Shown: positions 34,445 through 42,884, counted from the stretch's first letter. The stretch is DNA of 64,000 nt from Geothrix oryzisoli (GCF_022808865.1 NZ_JAKZLB010000004.1:1-64000); one strand, 5' to 3'. Numbers and translations: made by a program. The notes: generated by a model from the sequence alone, not told the origin.

Positions 34445-34518
34445 GGCCGGCCTCCTGGGGCGGAAAGAGCGGGAAAGGGAAGAAGAGACGGTTGATTCTA
34501 GATCTGTCCCGGGCTCGT

Positions 34519-34557
34519 AAAATAAAGAAAGACAATCCATGAATGGGTCTTTTATTT
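34519..34557 (+). promoter_or_regulatory. Leader hairpin of the DUF4410-like gene
   Basis: AAATAAAGAAAGAC with CCAT (34520-34540) is mirrored by ATGGGTCTTTTATTT (34543-34557), giving an imperfect AT-rich stem that ends just before the AGGAGG ribosome binding site of the gene at 34577. It could affect translation or mark a binding site. No experimental meaning can be assigned. Confidence 0.4.
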
Positions 34558-34576
34558 CTTGCCAGGAGGCTCTCCC

Positions 34577-35260
34577 ATGACGACGTCCCCGCGTTTCGCA
34601 CTCATCCTCATCCAGGCCCTCGCCTCGGCAGCGGCCCAGGAGCCTGCGCCCCAGCCTCCGCCCGCGCCTCCCGCCCCTCCCGCTGCGGTCGCGCCTGAGC
34701 CTGCGGTCCCAAAACCACCGGCGTTCAGAGTCCTCGATGACGGCCTCCTCCAGGAGTCCTGGTTCGGCGTGCCGGTGGATTTCAGGAGCGAGAAGGAGAT
34801 CGATTTCCTGTGGGTGAAGCCCGGGTTCAACCTCACCGGCCGGCAGCTCCGCCTGCGGAGCTGGGAACCCGCGGTCATGCTCCAGAAGCAGCGCGACGAG
34901 AAGGACCTCAAGAAGGCGGCCGAGTTGACCTACCTGTTCCCGCTCGTGCTGCGCAACACCCTCGGGCCCACCTTCGGGACCCGGGTCAAGCTCTCCAGCA
35001 CGGAAGGCGACCTCACCCTCATCGGTCGGTTCGTGGACGTCAACGCCGGCTCCCAGAACGCCAAGCTGTTCATCTGGATGGGGGCGGGCAGCGGCACGGC
35101 CACCTGGGACCTCAAGATCGTCGACACGCGGACGAACGAGCTGCTGCTGGCCGTCCATCACCGCTGCGTCAGCGGGTCGGCCTTCACGGAGGTGCAGGAC
35201 AAGCTGGAGAAGTGGAGCCGGATGTTCGCCAGATACCTGAGCGACACGGCCCTCCACTGA
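34577..35260 (+). CDS. Secreted protein, DUF4410-like
   Basis: The 227-aa protein starts with a signal peptide (FALILIQALASAAAQ) and a Pro/Ala-rich linker. The remainder has VLRNTLGPTF, LSSTEGDLTLIGRFVDVNAG, FIWMGAGSGTATWDLKIVDT and TNELLLAVHHRC. The sequence 'L-x-L-x-G-(R/x)-F-x-(D/E)...GS...G-x-G-x-G...(I/V)-x-D-x-x-T' resembles DUF4410 proteins of unknown role. ATG 34577 follows AGGAGG. It faces a linker-rich secreted gene of similar build across a shared 132-bp region. Confidence 0.62.
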   Translation: MTTSPRFALILIQALASAAAQEPAPQPPPAPPAPPAAVAPEPAVPKPPAFRVLDDGLLQESWFGVPVDFRSEKEIDFLWVKPGFNLTGRQLRLRSWEPAVMLQKQRDEKDLKKAAELTYLFPLVLRNTLGPTFGTRVKLSSTEGDLTLIGRFVDVNAGSQNAKLFIWMGAGSGTATWDLKIVDTRTNELLLAVHHRCVSGSAFTEVQDKLEKWSRMFARYLSDTALH

Positions 35261-35338
35261 GGCGGGACGGCGCCTGCGGCCCCAAGGCCGGGAACCGGTA
35301 GAGTGGAGGACTGAAAGCTGTCGTTTCATGGGAAGGCC

Positions 35339-37186
35339 ATGCCCGTCCGCACCAACATCGACCGATCGGAAAGCCTGCGACGCAAGCTGGCGGACCTCCC
35401 GCAGCGGCCCGGCTGCTACCTCTACCGCGACCAGAAGGGGAACCTGCTCTACATCGGCAAGGCGAAGGTGCTGCGGAACCGGGTGAAGTCCTACTTCCAG
35501 AACAAGCACCAGGATGCCAAGACCCGCCGCCTGGTGGCCCGCATCTGGGACCTGGAGTTCATCGTCTGCGAGACGGAGCTCGAGGCCCTGGTGCTGGAGA
35601 ACAACCTCATCAACGAGCACCTGCCGCCCTTCAACATCCTGCTCCGCGACGACAAGAGCTACCCCTACGTGAAGCTCACCTGGAAGGAGGCCTATCCCAA
35701 GGTCTTCGTCACACGGAAGGTGCGGAAGGACGGCGGCCTCTACTACGGCCCCTTCTTCCCCGCCAGCACCGCCTACCGCACGGCGGAGTTGGTGTACCGG
35801 TTCTTCCAGATCCGCGACTGCGACATCGACATCGACGGCAAGCGCGGCCGGGCCTGCCTGAAATACCAGCTGCATCGATGCACGGCGCCGTGCATCGCCG
35901 CCGTGAGCCAGGAAGCCTACCGGGAGCAGGCCAAGGAGGCCCGGCTGTTCCTGGAAGGCAAGCGCGACGAGCTGAAGGCCCGCCTGGAGGCCGCCATGTG
36001 GAAGGCCGCCGAGGCTGCGGCCTTCGAGCAGGCCGCCCAGCACCGGGACGCGCTCCAGCAGGTGGACGCCTGGTTCACGCGGCAGAAGGCCGCCGGCCCG
36101 AACCTGGAGGACATGGACGTGTACGGCAGCGCCGTGCTGGATGGCCGCGCCTGCGTCCACCGCCTCATGCTGCGGGACGGCCGCATGATGGGCCGCCAGG
36201 AGTATGTGCTGAATGAGGTCGAGACCTTCGACGGCGCCGTGCTGGCCGAAGTCCTGCAGCGGGTGTACAGCGCCGATCCCGTGCCCGGCCGCATCCTGGC
36301 GGAGATCGAGCCGGACGATGCGGAACTGCTGCGGGACTGGCTGGGCGGCATGCGCGGCTCCCGTCCTCAGATCCAGGTGCCCAGGAAGGGCGAGAAGGTG
36401 GACCTGCTCGCCATGGCCCAGGAGAATGCCCGGCTGGCCCTGGAGCGCAAGTTCGAGCCGGCGCGGCTCAATGAGGCGGTGCTGGAGGGCCTGCAGGCAT
36501 TTCTCGGCCTGAGCCACCTGCCCAGGCGCCTCGAGTGCTTCGACATCAGCCATGGCCAGGGCCGGGAGGTCGTGGCCAGCTGCGTGGTGTTCAGCGACGG
36601 CGTGCCGGACAAGGCCCGCTACCGCCGCTTCAAGATGACCAACGAGCAGAACGACGACTTCGCCAACATGCACGAAGCCGTCACGCGCCGTTACAAGCGC
36701 ATGCGGGACGAGGGGCAGGAATTCCCGGACCTGGTGCTGATCGACGGCGGGCTGGGGCAACTGCACGCGGCGGAGGCGGCCCTGAAGGACCTCGGCATCG
36801 ATCAGCTGGAGCTGGGCAGCCTGGCCAAGAAGGAGGAACTGGTCTTCCGGCCAGGCTCCAGCGAGCCCCTGCGCATCCCCAAGTCCTCACCCGTGCTGCA
36901 GCTGCTCCAGCGCATCCGCGATGAGGCCCATCGCTTCGCCATCACCTACCACCGGGCCCTGCGGGCCAAGCGCACCCTCCAGACGGAGTTGACCCAGATT
37001 CCCGGGATCGGCCCCGCCACGGCGAAGAAGCTGCTCCAGGCCTTCGGCAGCGCCACCCAGGTGCGCGCCGCCGAGGAGGAGCCCCTGATTGCAGCCATCG
37101 GCAAGGCCGGAGCCGCCAAGGTGCTGGCCTGGCGGAGCGTCCCGGAGCCCTCCGGGGCTACTTCCCCGCCCCCTCCAGCCGACTGA
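35339..37186 (+). CDS. uvrC: Excinuclease ABC subunit C
   Basis: UvrC makes both incisions in nucleotide excision repair. The 615-aa protein has the GIY-YIG domain (RPGCYLYRDQKGNLLYIGKAKVLRNRVKSYF, about 16-47), a UVR domain, the RNase H-like nuclease (LECFDISHGQGREVVASCVVF; LVLIDGGLGQL) and a tandem helix-hairpin-helix end (LTQIPGIGPATAKKLLQAFGS). Length matches the family. Its last 29 bp overlap the convergent Sel1-repeat gene. Confidence 0.97.
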   Translation: MPVRTNIDRSESLRRKLADLPQRPGCYLYRDQKGNLLYIGKAKVLRNRVKSYFQNKHQDAKTRRLVARIWDLEFIVCETELEALVLENNLINEHLPPFNILLRDDKSYPYVKLTWKEAYPKVFVTRKVRKDGGLYYGPFFPASTAYRTAELVYRFFQIRDCDIDIDGKRGRACLKYQLHRCTAPCIAAVSQEAYREQAKEARLFLEGKRDELKARLEAAMWKAAEAAAFEQAAQHRDALQQVDAWFTRQKAAGPNLEDMDVYGSAVLDGRACVHRLMLRDGRMMGRQEYVLNEVETFDGAVLAEVLQRVYSADPVPGRILAEIEPDDAELLRDWLGGMRGSRPQIQVPRKGEKVDLLAMAQENARLALERKFEPARLNEAVLEGLQAFLGLSHLPRRLECFDISHGQGREVVASCVVFSDGVPDKARYRRFKMTNEQNDDFANMHEAVTRRYKRMRDEGQEFPDLVLIDGGLGQLHAAEAALKDLGIDQLELGSLAKKEELVFRPGSSEPLRIPKSSPVLQLLQRIRDEAHRFAITYHRALRAKRTLQTELTQIPGIGPATAKKLLQAFGSATQVRAAEEEPLIAAIGKAGAAKVLAWRSVPEPSGATSPPPPAD

Positions 37187-37658
37187 GTTCGGCCCGGGCC
37201 ACCTCGCTTCCGGCTTGAGCCGCCTTGCGGTACCAGGAGAGACCCTTCTCGCGATCCGGTGGGACATCCAGGCCGTAGTAGTACATGGCCCCCAGCATAC
37301 GCATGGCATTGGCATCGCCCGCCTTGGCCTGATCCAGATAACCCCTGGCTGCGCCGGGAACCTCCGCCTCGGGTGCCGCCACCCGGACCCTGGCGGGCTG
37401 GGCCACGGAGCCCCGCGACGACAGGAGGAACACCGCCCCGCCCAGCACAAGGACCGCCCCGAGGACCAGGGACACCTTCCAGCCCCGGCCCCGGGAAGTC
37501 CCGGGTGCGGGACGGGGCGGCTGGGTCTGCCCGGCGGTCCCCGCCGGGAGGGAGATCTTCTGGGTCCGCTGGGGCGCCTCGGAGGTGAGGGGGAGAACCA
37601 GCTTCTGCGTCTGGTCCGGGGAGCCTTCCTGGCCTGGCCGGGTCTCGTGGTTAGGCAT
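37158..37658 (-). CDS. Sel1-repeat membrane protein
   Basis: The 166-aa protein has a polar Pro/Gln-rich N-terminus, a transmembrane helix (WKVSLVLGAVLVLGGAVFLL, about 59-79) and about two Sel1-like repeats at the C-terminus: AARGYLDQAKAGDANAMRML, GAMYYYGLDVPPDREKGLSW and YRKAAQAGSEVARAEL. Sel1 repeats mediate protein-protein contacts. The predicted topology puts the repeats outside the cytoplasm. Partners are unknown. Confidence 0.8.
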   Translation of the reverse strand: MPNHETRPGQEGSPDQTQKLVLPLTSEAPQRTQKISLPAGTAGQTQPPRPAPGTSRGRGWKVSLVLGAVLVLGGAVFLLSSRGSVAQPARVRVAAPEAEVPGAARGYLDQAKAGDANAMRMLGAMYYYGLDVPPDREKGLSWYRKAAQAGSEVARAELSRLEGAGK

Positions 37659-37709
37659 GGGCCCCCCCTGGAATCTCGAACCGCACCACCCAGGATAAGG
37701 CCAGAGGGT

Positions 37710-38183
37710 TCACGGGGCCTCTCCCGGGCCCAGCTCCAGAGCCTTCACCCAGTGCCCGAGGCGGGGCGTGAGGGCCAGGAAGAGGAGCGGCGCGAGGATG
37801 ATGAAGCCGAACACATGGCGCACCGCGTGCTTCCCCACCAGGAGCCAGTAGATCAGGCCATAGAGGCTGCTCAGCTCGAACAGCGCCGCATAGAGCAGGG
37901 TCTCCCGCCGCACCAGCCCTGGCCGGCTGGGTTCGGGGATCTGCCGGAAGGTCCTCAGCATCACCCCCCGGCGCCAGAGCACCCAGGCGGCGGAAAGGAA
38001 GACCAGCCCCGTGAAGACATAGCCGATCTGGAGGAGGTCGCCTTCGGGGAGGTGTTCACCGGCGGGGACCCCTCCGGACAGGATCAGACCCCCGATCAGG
38101 GTCGGGGTGCCCAGGCAGAGCACGAGCCCCACCAGGCGGGCCTGCAGATAGGCCACACGCAGCGGTCCCGGTGCCTCGCTCAC
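37710..38183 (-). CDS. Small integral membrane protein of unknown function
   Basis: The 157-aa protein has four predicted transmembrane helices (LQARLVGLVLCLGTPTLIGG; IGYVFTGLVFLSAAWVLW; TLLYAALFELSSLYGLIYWL; HVFGFIILAPLLFLAL). Its GTG start overlaps the scpA stop (GTGA), so it is coupled to scpA. I recognise no family. An upstream frame extension is possible but antisense to nothing sensible and would overlap scpA heavily. Confidence 0.72.
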   Translation of the reverse strand: MSEAPGPLRVAYLQARLVGLVLCLGTPTLIGGLILSGGVPAGEHLPEGDLLQIGYVFTGLVFLSAAWVLWRRGVMLRTFRQIPEPSRPGLVRRETLLYAALFELSSLYGLIYWLLVGKHAVRHVFGFIILAPLLFLALTPRLGHWVKALELGPGEAP

Positions 38184-39001
38184 GCGGCCTCGGCCGCCTT
38201 GACGCGGATCTCCCCGAAGGTCTCGCCCTGGACCAGCGAGATCCGGCCCGTACGGACCAGTTCGAGCAGGGCCAGGAAGGTCAGCACCAGCTCCTCGCGG
38301 GAGCGGGCCTGGCCCAGCAGGCCCTGGAAGGGCTTCCACAGGCCATCCTGGAGGTCGCGGAGGACTTCCACCACCCGCTGCTCCAGCGTCTTGGGCTGGG
38401 TCCGGACCTCCACCGGCGGCGGCGGCAGCAGCCGCTTCAGCGCCTCGCGGTAGGCCCCCAGAAGGTCGAAGAGGGTGGCGCGGATGGGCTCATCCTCCAC
38501 GCGCCGGTGGTCCTCCAGATCGAGGCCGGGAGCGAAGGCGATCTTCTGCCAGTCGGACTCCCGCTCCGAGAGTTCCCGCGCCGCGGCCTTCACCTGCTGG
38601 TAGTCCAGCAGCCGCTGCACCAGCTCCTCCCGGGGATCCTCCTCGCCCGTCTCCTGGGGCGGACGCGGGAGCATGAGCCTGGACTTGATCTGCAGCAGCT
38701 GGGCCGCCATGGCCACGAACTCCGCCGCGATCTCCAGGTTCAGTTCCTCCATCAGCTTCAGATAGTCCATGTACTGCCGCGTCACCTCGGCCATGGGCAG
38801 GTTCAGGAGGTCCAGCTTCTGCTCGTGGATGAGGTGCAGGAGCAGGTCCAGAGGCCCATCGAAGGAGGACAGGTGCAGGGCCAGCCCCCGGAACTTCGTT
38901 TCGAAGCCCTTGGGCGGCTCGAAGGTCCGCGATGCCTGAACCGACGCCTCCGGCACCGGCTCGGCCACGGATTCGGGGATTTCCTGGGGGGTGTCGGACA
39001 T
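38180..39001 (-). CDS. scpA: Segregation and condensation protein ScpA
   Basis: ScpA is the kleisin subunit of the SMC condensin complex. The 273-aa protein has the signature FDGPLDLLLHLIHEQKLDLLNLPMAEVTRQYMDYL, MAAQLLQIKSRLMLP, and a C-terminal winged helix (VLTFLALLELVRTGRISLVQ). The first 30 residues are a variable extension. Usually scpB follows; here a small membrane gene follows instead and scpB is not in the window. Divergent from lipA by 50 bp. Confidence 0.93.
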   Translation of the reverse strand: MSDTPQEIPESVAEPVPEASVQASRTFEPPKGFETKFRGLALHLSSFDGPLDLLLHLIHEQKLDLLNLPMAEVTRQYMDYLKLMEELNLEIAAEFVAMAAQLLQIKSRLMLPRPPQETGEEDPREELVQRLLDYQQVKAAARELSERESDWQKIAFAPGLDLEDHRRVEDEPIRATLFDLLGAYREALKRLLPPPPVEVRTQPKTLEQRVVEVLRDLQDGLWKPFQGLLGQARSREELVLTFLALLELVRTGRISLVQGETFGEIRVKAAEAA

Positions 39002-39051
39002 GGGGTCATTCTACCTCGCCATCAGCCGCCCTTGAGCGACAATGGAAGGCC

Positions 39052-39936
39052 ATGGCACGCCCCCCCGTCCTCCCCGGCCCCCGACCCGACTGGCTGAAGA
39101 TCCGTGTGCCGGCGCCGGAGGTGGTGGCCGAGGTCGAGGGCCTCATCCGCGAGCAGCGCCTGGTCACGGTCTGCGAGGAGGCGCGCTGCCCCAACCTGCA
39201 TGAGTGCTGGGGCGTGCACCGGACGGCCACCTTCATGCTCATGGGCGACGTCTGCACCCGCCACTGCGGGTTCTGCAATGTGGGCAAGGGCCGCCCGGGG
39301 GAGCTGGATCCGGAGGAACCCCAGCGCGTGGCGGAAGCCGTGGCCCGCCTGGGTCTGAAGTTCGCCGTGGTGACCTCCGTGAACCGGGATGACCTTCCGG
39401 ACGGCGGCTCCGCCCACTTTGCCGCCACCATCCAGTGGATCCGGACCCTGTCGCCCCACTGCGGCGTCGAAGTGCTCATCCCCGATTTCCGCGGCAGCGA
39501 GTCCGCCCTGCTCACGGTGCTGGAGGCCCGGCCCGACGTGCTGAACCACAACGTGGAGACGGTGCCTCATCTTTACCGGCGCGTGCGGCCGGACGCCGAC
39601 TACCTCCAGAGCCTCACGGTACTGCGCCGAACGGCTGAGTGGCGCGATGCCCATGCCCCGGCCATGCGCGTGAAGAGCGGCATCATGGTGGGCCTGGGCG
39701 AGACGCCGGAGCAGGTCCTGACGCTCATGGCGGACTGGCGCGCCTCCCGCGTGGACATCGCCACCATCGGACAGTACCTCCCGCCCTCCGGGCTGCACCT
39801 GCCCCTGGACCGGTTCGTGGAACCGGCCGAGTTCGACCTGTACCGCCAGAAGGGCCTTGAGATGGGCTTCCAGCGGGTGGAATCCGCGCCCCTGGTGCGC
39901 TCCAGCTATCACGCGAAGGAGAGCTTCGAGGGCTGA
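39052..39936 (+). CDS. lipA: Lipoyl synthase
   Basis: This radical-SAM enzyme inserts two sulfurs into octanoyl-domains to make lipoate. The 294-aa protein has both clusters: CEEARCPNLHEC (Cys41, 46, 52) for the auxiliary cluster and CTRHCGFC (Cys68, 72, 75) for the SAM cluster. LNHNVETVPHLY, the GLGETPEQVLTLMAD segment and RSSYHAKE at the C-terminus complete it. lipB is not adjacent. Its end forms a hairpin with the convergent response-regulator gene. Confidence 0.96.
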   Translation: MARPPVLPGPRPDWLKIRVPAPEVVAEVEGLIREQRLVTVCEEARCPNLHECWGVHRTATFMLMGDVCTRHCGFCNVGKGRPGELDPEEPQRVAEAVARLGLKFAVVTSVNRDDLPDGGSAHFAATIQWIRTLSPHCGVEVLIPDFRGSESALLTVLEARPDVLNHNVETVPHLYRRVRPDADYLQSLTVLRRTAEWRDAHAPAMRVKSGIMVGLGETPEQVLTLMADWRASRVDIATIGQYLPPSGLHLPLDRFVEPAEFDLYRQKGLEMGFQRVESAPLVRSSYHAKESFEG

Positions 39937-39953
39937 TCGCCCCCGAAGCTCTC
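39919..39953. terminator. Bidirectional hairpin between lipA and the response-regulator operon
   Basis: GAGAGCTTCG (39919-39928) pairs with CGAAGCTCTC (39944-39953), and the inner GGGC/GCCC extends the stem. It spans the last lipA codons and lies 19 bp beyond the convergent operon. No T-tract is present beyond short CTCTTG. Confidence 0.6.
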
Positions 39954-39971
39954 TTGTCGACCGCCCTGCCC

Positions 39972-41093
39972 TCAGGCCTTGGCGTGATCGCTCAGGCCCA
40001 GGAACTGTTTCTCGAAGGAGGACCAGTCCACGGCCCCCGTGGCCTGGGGTGCGTCCGCCGTCCGGAGGCGGGTGATCTCGTCCTGGTACCAGTCGATGAC
40101 GGGCTGCCCGATCTTGAGGGCCGGCAGTTCCCCGGCCAGGTCACTCGGGGTCATCAGGCAGACCCAGCCGCGGTCATAGGGGCTGTGGATCAGCTCGCCG
40201 GGATCCGTGAGCAGGCCCGCATTGTCGTGCTCGATGCGGCCGCTCAGCGGCGCGGCCACATGCACTTCGCCGGTGGCACCCTTCAGCGTGAACAGGGTCT
40301 CCCCCTGACGGAAGGTCTTGCCGCGCTCCGGGAGCACCACGCTCTTCACGGGGCCCAGCGCCTTGCGCACGAAATCGTCGATGCCCACGCGGATCTGGCC
40401 TTCCGGTTCGATGCGCACCCAGGCATGGCCCGTGGACAGGAAGGCGCCACCCGGCACGCAGAACTCGCTGGCGGACACCACCTCGGCCATCTCCGGCGCC
40501 ACCACCCGCACATTGGGCCGCCGCTGGGCCTCGATGCGGGCCTCCCGCTTGATGAGGAGCTTCTTCGCGAAGTCCGCCAGCTCGTCGGCGGTGAAGGGCT
40601 TCTGGACGTACTCGCAGGCGCCGTGCTGGAGGGTCTGCACGGCGGTATCGATGCTGCCATAGCCCGTGATCACCACCACATCGATGTCGGGCCGCAGGTG
40701 CTTGGCGGCCTTCACGACTTCGACGCCATCCATGTCCGGCATCTTGAGGTCCGTGAAGAGGAAGTCGTAGTCGTGCCGCTGGATCAGGCCCAGGGCCTCG
40801 GGACCGTGCTCGACCGTGTCCACGCTGAAGCCCTCCAGCACCAGGATCCGACGGAAGGAATCGAGCACCACGGCCTCGTCGTCCACCGCCAGGATGCGGG
40901 CTCTCGGATTCGGCACCTCCACCCGTTTGAGGCTCTTGGCCTCATGGGTGAAATCGAGGTGGATGGCCGTGTTCAGCACAGCTTCCCGGGCCTGCCGCTC
41001 GCGGGTCTCGCGGATGCGGCGGAGGCTGGTGCGCACCAGGAAGTCGATGCCCACGAAGGCGACGAACATGAAAAGGATCAACAGGGCGGTCAT
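39972..41093 (-). CDS. Membrane-anchored response regulator fused to a degenerate GcvH-like domain
   Basis: The 373-aa protein has an N-terminal transmembrane helix (about 2-20), a receiver domain (about 66-180) with acidic pair D71/D72, phosphoacceptor D115 in FTDLKMPD, T143 and K165, and a C-terminal GcvH-like domain (about 209-325: GHAWVRIEPEG, GPVKSVVLPERGKTFRQGE, APLSGRIE, SPYDRGWVCLMTPSD). Ungapped alignment with E. coli GcvH puts Thr274 where the lipoylated lysine should be, so it cannot carry lipoate there. It is 9 bp after the histidine kinase and is clearly its partner. No DNA-binding domain is visible, so the output is likely protein-protein or membrane-associated. Confidence 0.87.
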   Translation of the reverse strand: MTALLILFMFVAFVGIDFLVRTSLRRIRETRERQAREAVLNTAIHLDFTHEAKSLKRVEVPNPRARILAVDDEAVVLDSFRRILVLEGFSVDTVEHGPEALGLIQRHDYDFLFTDLKMPDMDGVEVVKAAKHLRPDIDVVVITGYGSIDTAVQTLQHGACEYVQKPFTADELADFAKKLLIKREARIEAQRRPNVRVVAPEMAEVVSASEFCVPGGAFLSTGHAWVRIEPEGQIRVGIDDFVRKALGPVKSVVLPERGKTFRQGETLFTLKGATGEVHVAAPLSGRIEHDNAGLLTDPGELIHSPYDRGWVCLMTPSDLAGELPALKIGQPVIDWYQDEITRLRTADAPQATGAVDWSSFEKQFLGLSDHAKA

Positions 41094-41102
41094 CGAAACC
41101 TC

Positions 41103-42641
41103 CTAGGTGGTGGTGGGAATGGGGGGCTGGCCGCTGCCGGCGCCCTCGCCGGATTCAGTGGACGTGGGAATGCGCAGGGTGAAGCAGGTGCCCTGTCCGG
41201 GCTCGCTGTGGACTTCCAGGGCGCCACCGTGGGCTTCCACGATGCCCCAGCTGACCGCGAGGCCCAGCCCGGTGCCATGGCTGCCCTTGGTGGTGTAGAA
41301 CGGCTCGAAGATGCGCGGCAGGTCTTCCGGCGGGATGCCCCGCCCGTTGTCCCGGACCAGCAGTTCCACCGAGCCTTCCGCGCCGGTCTGCGTGGTGACG
41401 CGGATGGTGCCGCCGCCGTCGCCGATGGCGTCCCCCGCGTTGAGCAGCAGGTTCACGGCCACCTGCTGGATCTGGTTGGCGTCCGCCTGCACGACGGGCA
41501 GCTCGGTGGCCAGGTCCAGTGAGAGATCCACCTGGTTGAGGGAGAGCTGGGTCATCACGACGGACACGGCCCGGCGCACCACCTCGTTCAGGTCCATGGG
41601 TTTCCGCGCGGGCGGTGTGGGCCGGGCGAAGTCCAGCAGGCCCCGGATAATCCCGCGGCACCGCACCGTCTCCCGCACGATCACATCCAGATCCTCCGCG
41701 GCCTCCGCATCGTCGGCGAGCCGCTTCCGCAGCAGGGAGGCGTAGCTCAGCACGCCGGTCAGCGGGTTGTTGATCTCATGGGCGACTCCGGCCGCCAGGC
41801 GACCGACCGAGGCGAGCTTGTCCGCCTGGGCCAGCTGGCGCTGGGTCTCGGCCAGCCGCTGGGTCATGGTGTTGAAGGCTCCGGCCAGTTCACTCAGCTC
41901 ATGGTTGCCGCTTACGGGGATGGTGGTACCGAGGTCCCCCTCGCCCACCCGCCGGGTGCCGGCCACCAGGGCCGCCACGGGCCGGACCACCAGCCGCCGG
42001 TTGAGCCACCACAGCATCAGGCTCCCCGCCAGGATGGCGGCGGCGGCGGAGAGCGTGATCAGCATCCGGCTGCGGCCGATCTCGCGATCCACTTCGGCGA
42101 GGGAGATGTTCACGTCCAGGACGCCCAGGAGGCTCTGTTTCGCGGCATGGGCGTGGCAGTCCGCCGTGGAGCAGGAAGGCTCGTTGGGGATGGGATTGAT
42201 GAGGCCCAGGACGCGGGTTCCGTCGGGGGCCCGGAAGGTCCGGGCCCGGGCCTGGATGCCCAGCCGTTCCAGGGGCCGGCCCTCCGCGTGGCAGGCGTAG
42301 CAGGCCTCGCCCCGGATATCGAGGCTGGAACCGATCTCCTCCTCCGCGGAGGAGAACATGACGCGCCCCTCCTTGTTGAAGACCCGGACCTTCCGGATGC
42401 CTTCGCCCTGGAGGCCGCCCACGGCGCGGATCTGCCGGTGCAGGTTCTCCCGGCGGTTCTCGAGCATGTCGAAGTGGGTGGCGCTCTTGATCGTCTCACT
42501 CAACTGGTCCGCACTGCGGGTCCGCTCCGCCAGGAGCTGGGCGGTGTGCGACCGGAGCAGGGCGAAGGCCATGCCCCCGATCACCACCGCCGTGGCGAAG
42601 CCGGCGCCGAGGATCAGACGAGTGCCGATGCGGGTCCGCAT
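41103..42641 (-). CDS. Sensor histidine kinase with periplasmic CXXCH motifs
   Basis: The 512-aa protein has TM1 (9-29), a periplasmic sensor domain (about 31-192), TM2 (193-213), HAMP, a HisKA domain with H288 in GVAHEINNPLTGVLSYA, and an HATPase domain (NAGDAIGDGG; DNGRGIPPEDL; GTGLGLAVSWGIVEAHGG). The sensor holds CYACH (Cys114, Cys117, His118), a standard c-type heme motif, and CSTADCH (157-163), a CX4CH variant. It should therefore bind heme covalently and sense redox state or a ligand, like the heme-bearing sensors of Geobacter. Heme binding is inferred from motif only. Paired with the GcvH-fused regulator. Confidence 0.9.
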   Translation of the reverse strand: MRTRIGTRLILGAGFATAVVIGGMAFALLRSHTAQLLAERTRSADQLSETIKSATHFDMLENRRENLHRQIRAVGGLQGEGIRKVRVFNKEGRVMFSSAEEEIGSSLDIRGEACYACHAEGRPLERLGIQARARTFRAPDGTRVLGLINPIPNEPSCSTADCHAHAAKQSLLGVLDVNISLAEVDREIGRSRMLITLSAAAAILAGSLMLWWLNRRLVVRPVAALVAGTRRVGEGDLGTTIPVSGNHELSELAGAFNTMTQRLAETQRQLAQADKLASVGRLAAGVAHEINNPLTGVLSYASLLRKRLADDAEAAEDLDVIVRETVRCRGIIRGLLDFARPTPPARKPMDLNEVVRRAVSVVMTQLSLNQVDLSLDLATELPVVQADANQIQQVAVNLLLNAGDAIGDGGGTIRVTTQTGAEGSVELLVRDNGRGIPPEDLPRIFEPFYTTKGSHGTGLGLAVSWGIVEAHGGALEVHSEPGQGTCFTLRIPTSTESGEGAGSGQPPIPTTT

Positions 42642-42643
42642 GG

Positions 42644-42677
42644 CTAGGGCCTGCCTTCAGAACGGATGTGGGCCGCG
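42644..42677. repeat. Left arm of a 34-bp inverted repeat
   Basis: Begins CTAGGGCCTGCCTTCAGAAC and runs to position 42677. It matches the reverse complement of 42885-42918, with 22 of the first 23 positions identical and a small offset later. It lies immediately before the kinase start and holds the stop codon of the small ORF between the arms. Confidence 0.8.
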
Positions 42678-42847
42678 ACGCCGGCCAGCCGCACTCCTGG
42701 CAAGGCGCCGGCCGCCGGGCGATGCGAGACATCGTTCAAGGCCGGCAACGCAACCAGGGGGGCGGCTGGCCCCGTCCCGGAGGGCAAGGGGCGGCGCCCG
42801 GCGCGATACTGCGTCGAACTCCTCGCCAATAGTGCCGCAATTGCCAT
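42644..42847 (-). CDS. Small ORF between hybB-like gene and kinase
   Basis: A 67-aa frame starts at ATG 42847 behind an AAGGAG ribosome binding site seven bases upstream, and ends in TAG three bases before the kinase ATG. The product opens MAIAALLARSSTQYRAG, is rich in Pro, Ala, Gly and Arg, and has no recognised domain or clear membrane helix. The good ribosome binding site and tight spacing favour translation; the repeat-bound, low-complexity composition argues against a conserved protein. It may act as a coupling leader for the kinase. Confidence 0.4.
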   Translation of the reverse strand: MAIAALLARSSTQYRAGRRPLPSGTGPAAPLVALPALNDVSHRPAAGALPGVRLAGVAAHIRSEGRP

Positions 42848-42884
42848 CGTCGTTCTCCTTGTCTCGCTTGGGCGGCGCCCCTTG

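Noticed and set aside
34445-36766. Upstream extension of the minus-strand frame at 33809 across uvrC
   Set aside because: Only the 3' part from 34444 is a signal-peptide protein; the remainder is antisense to uvrC.
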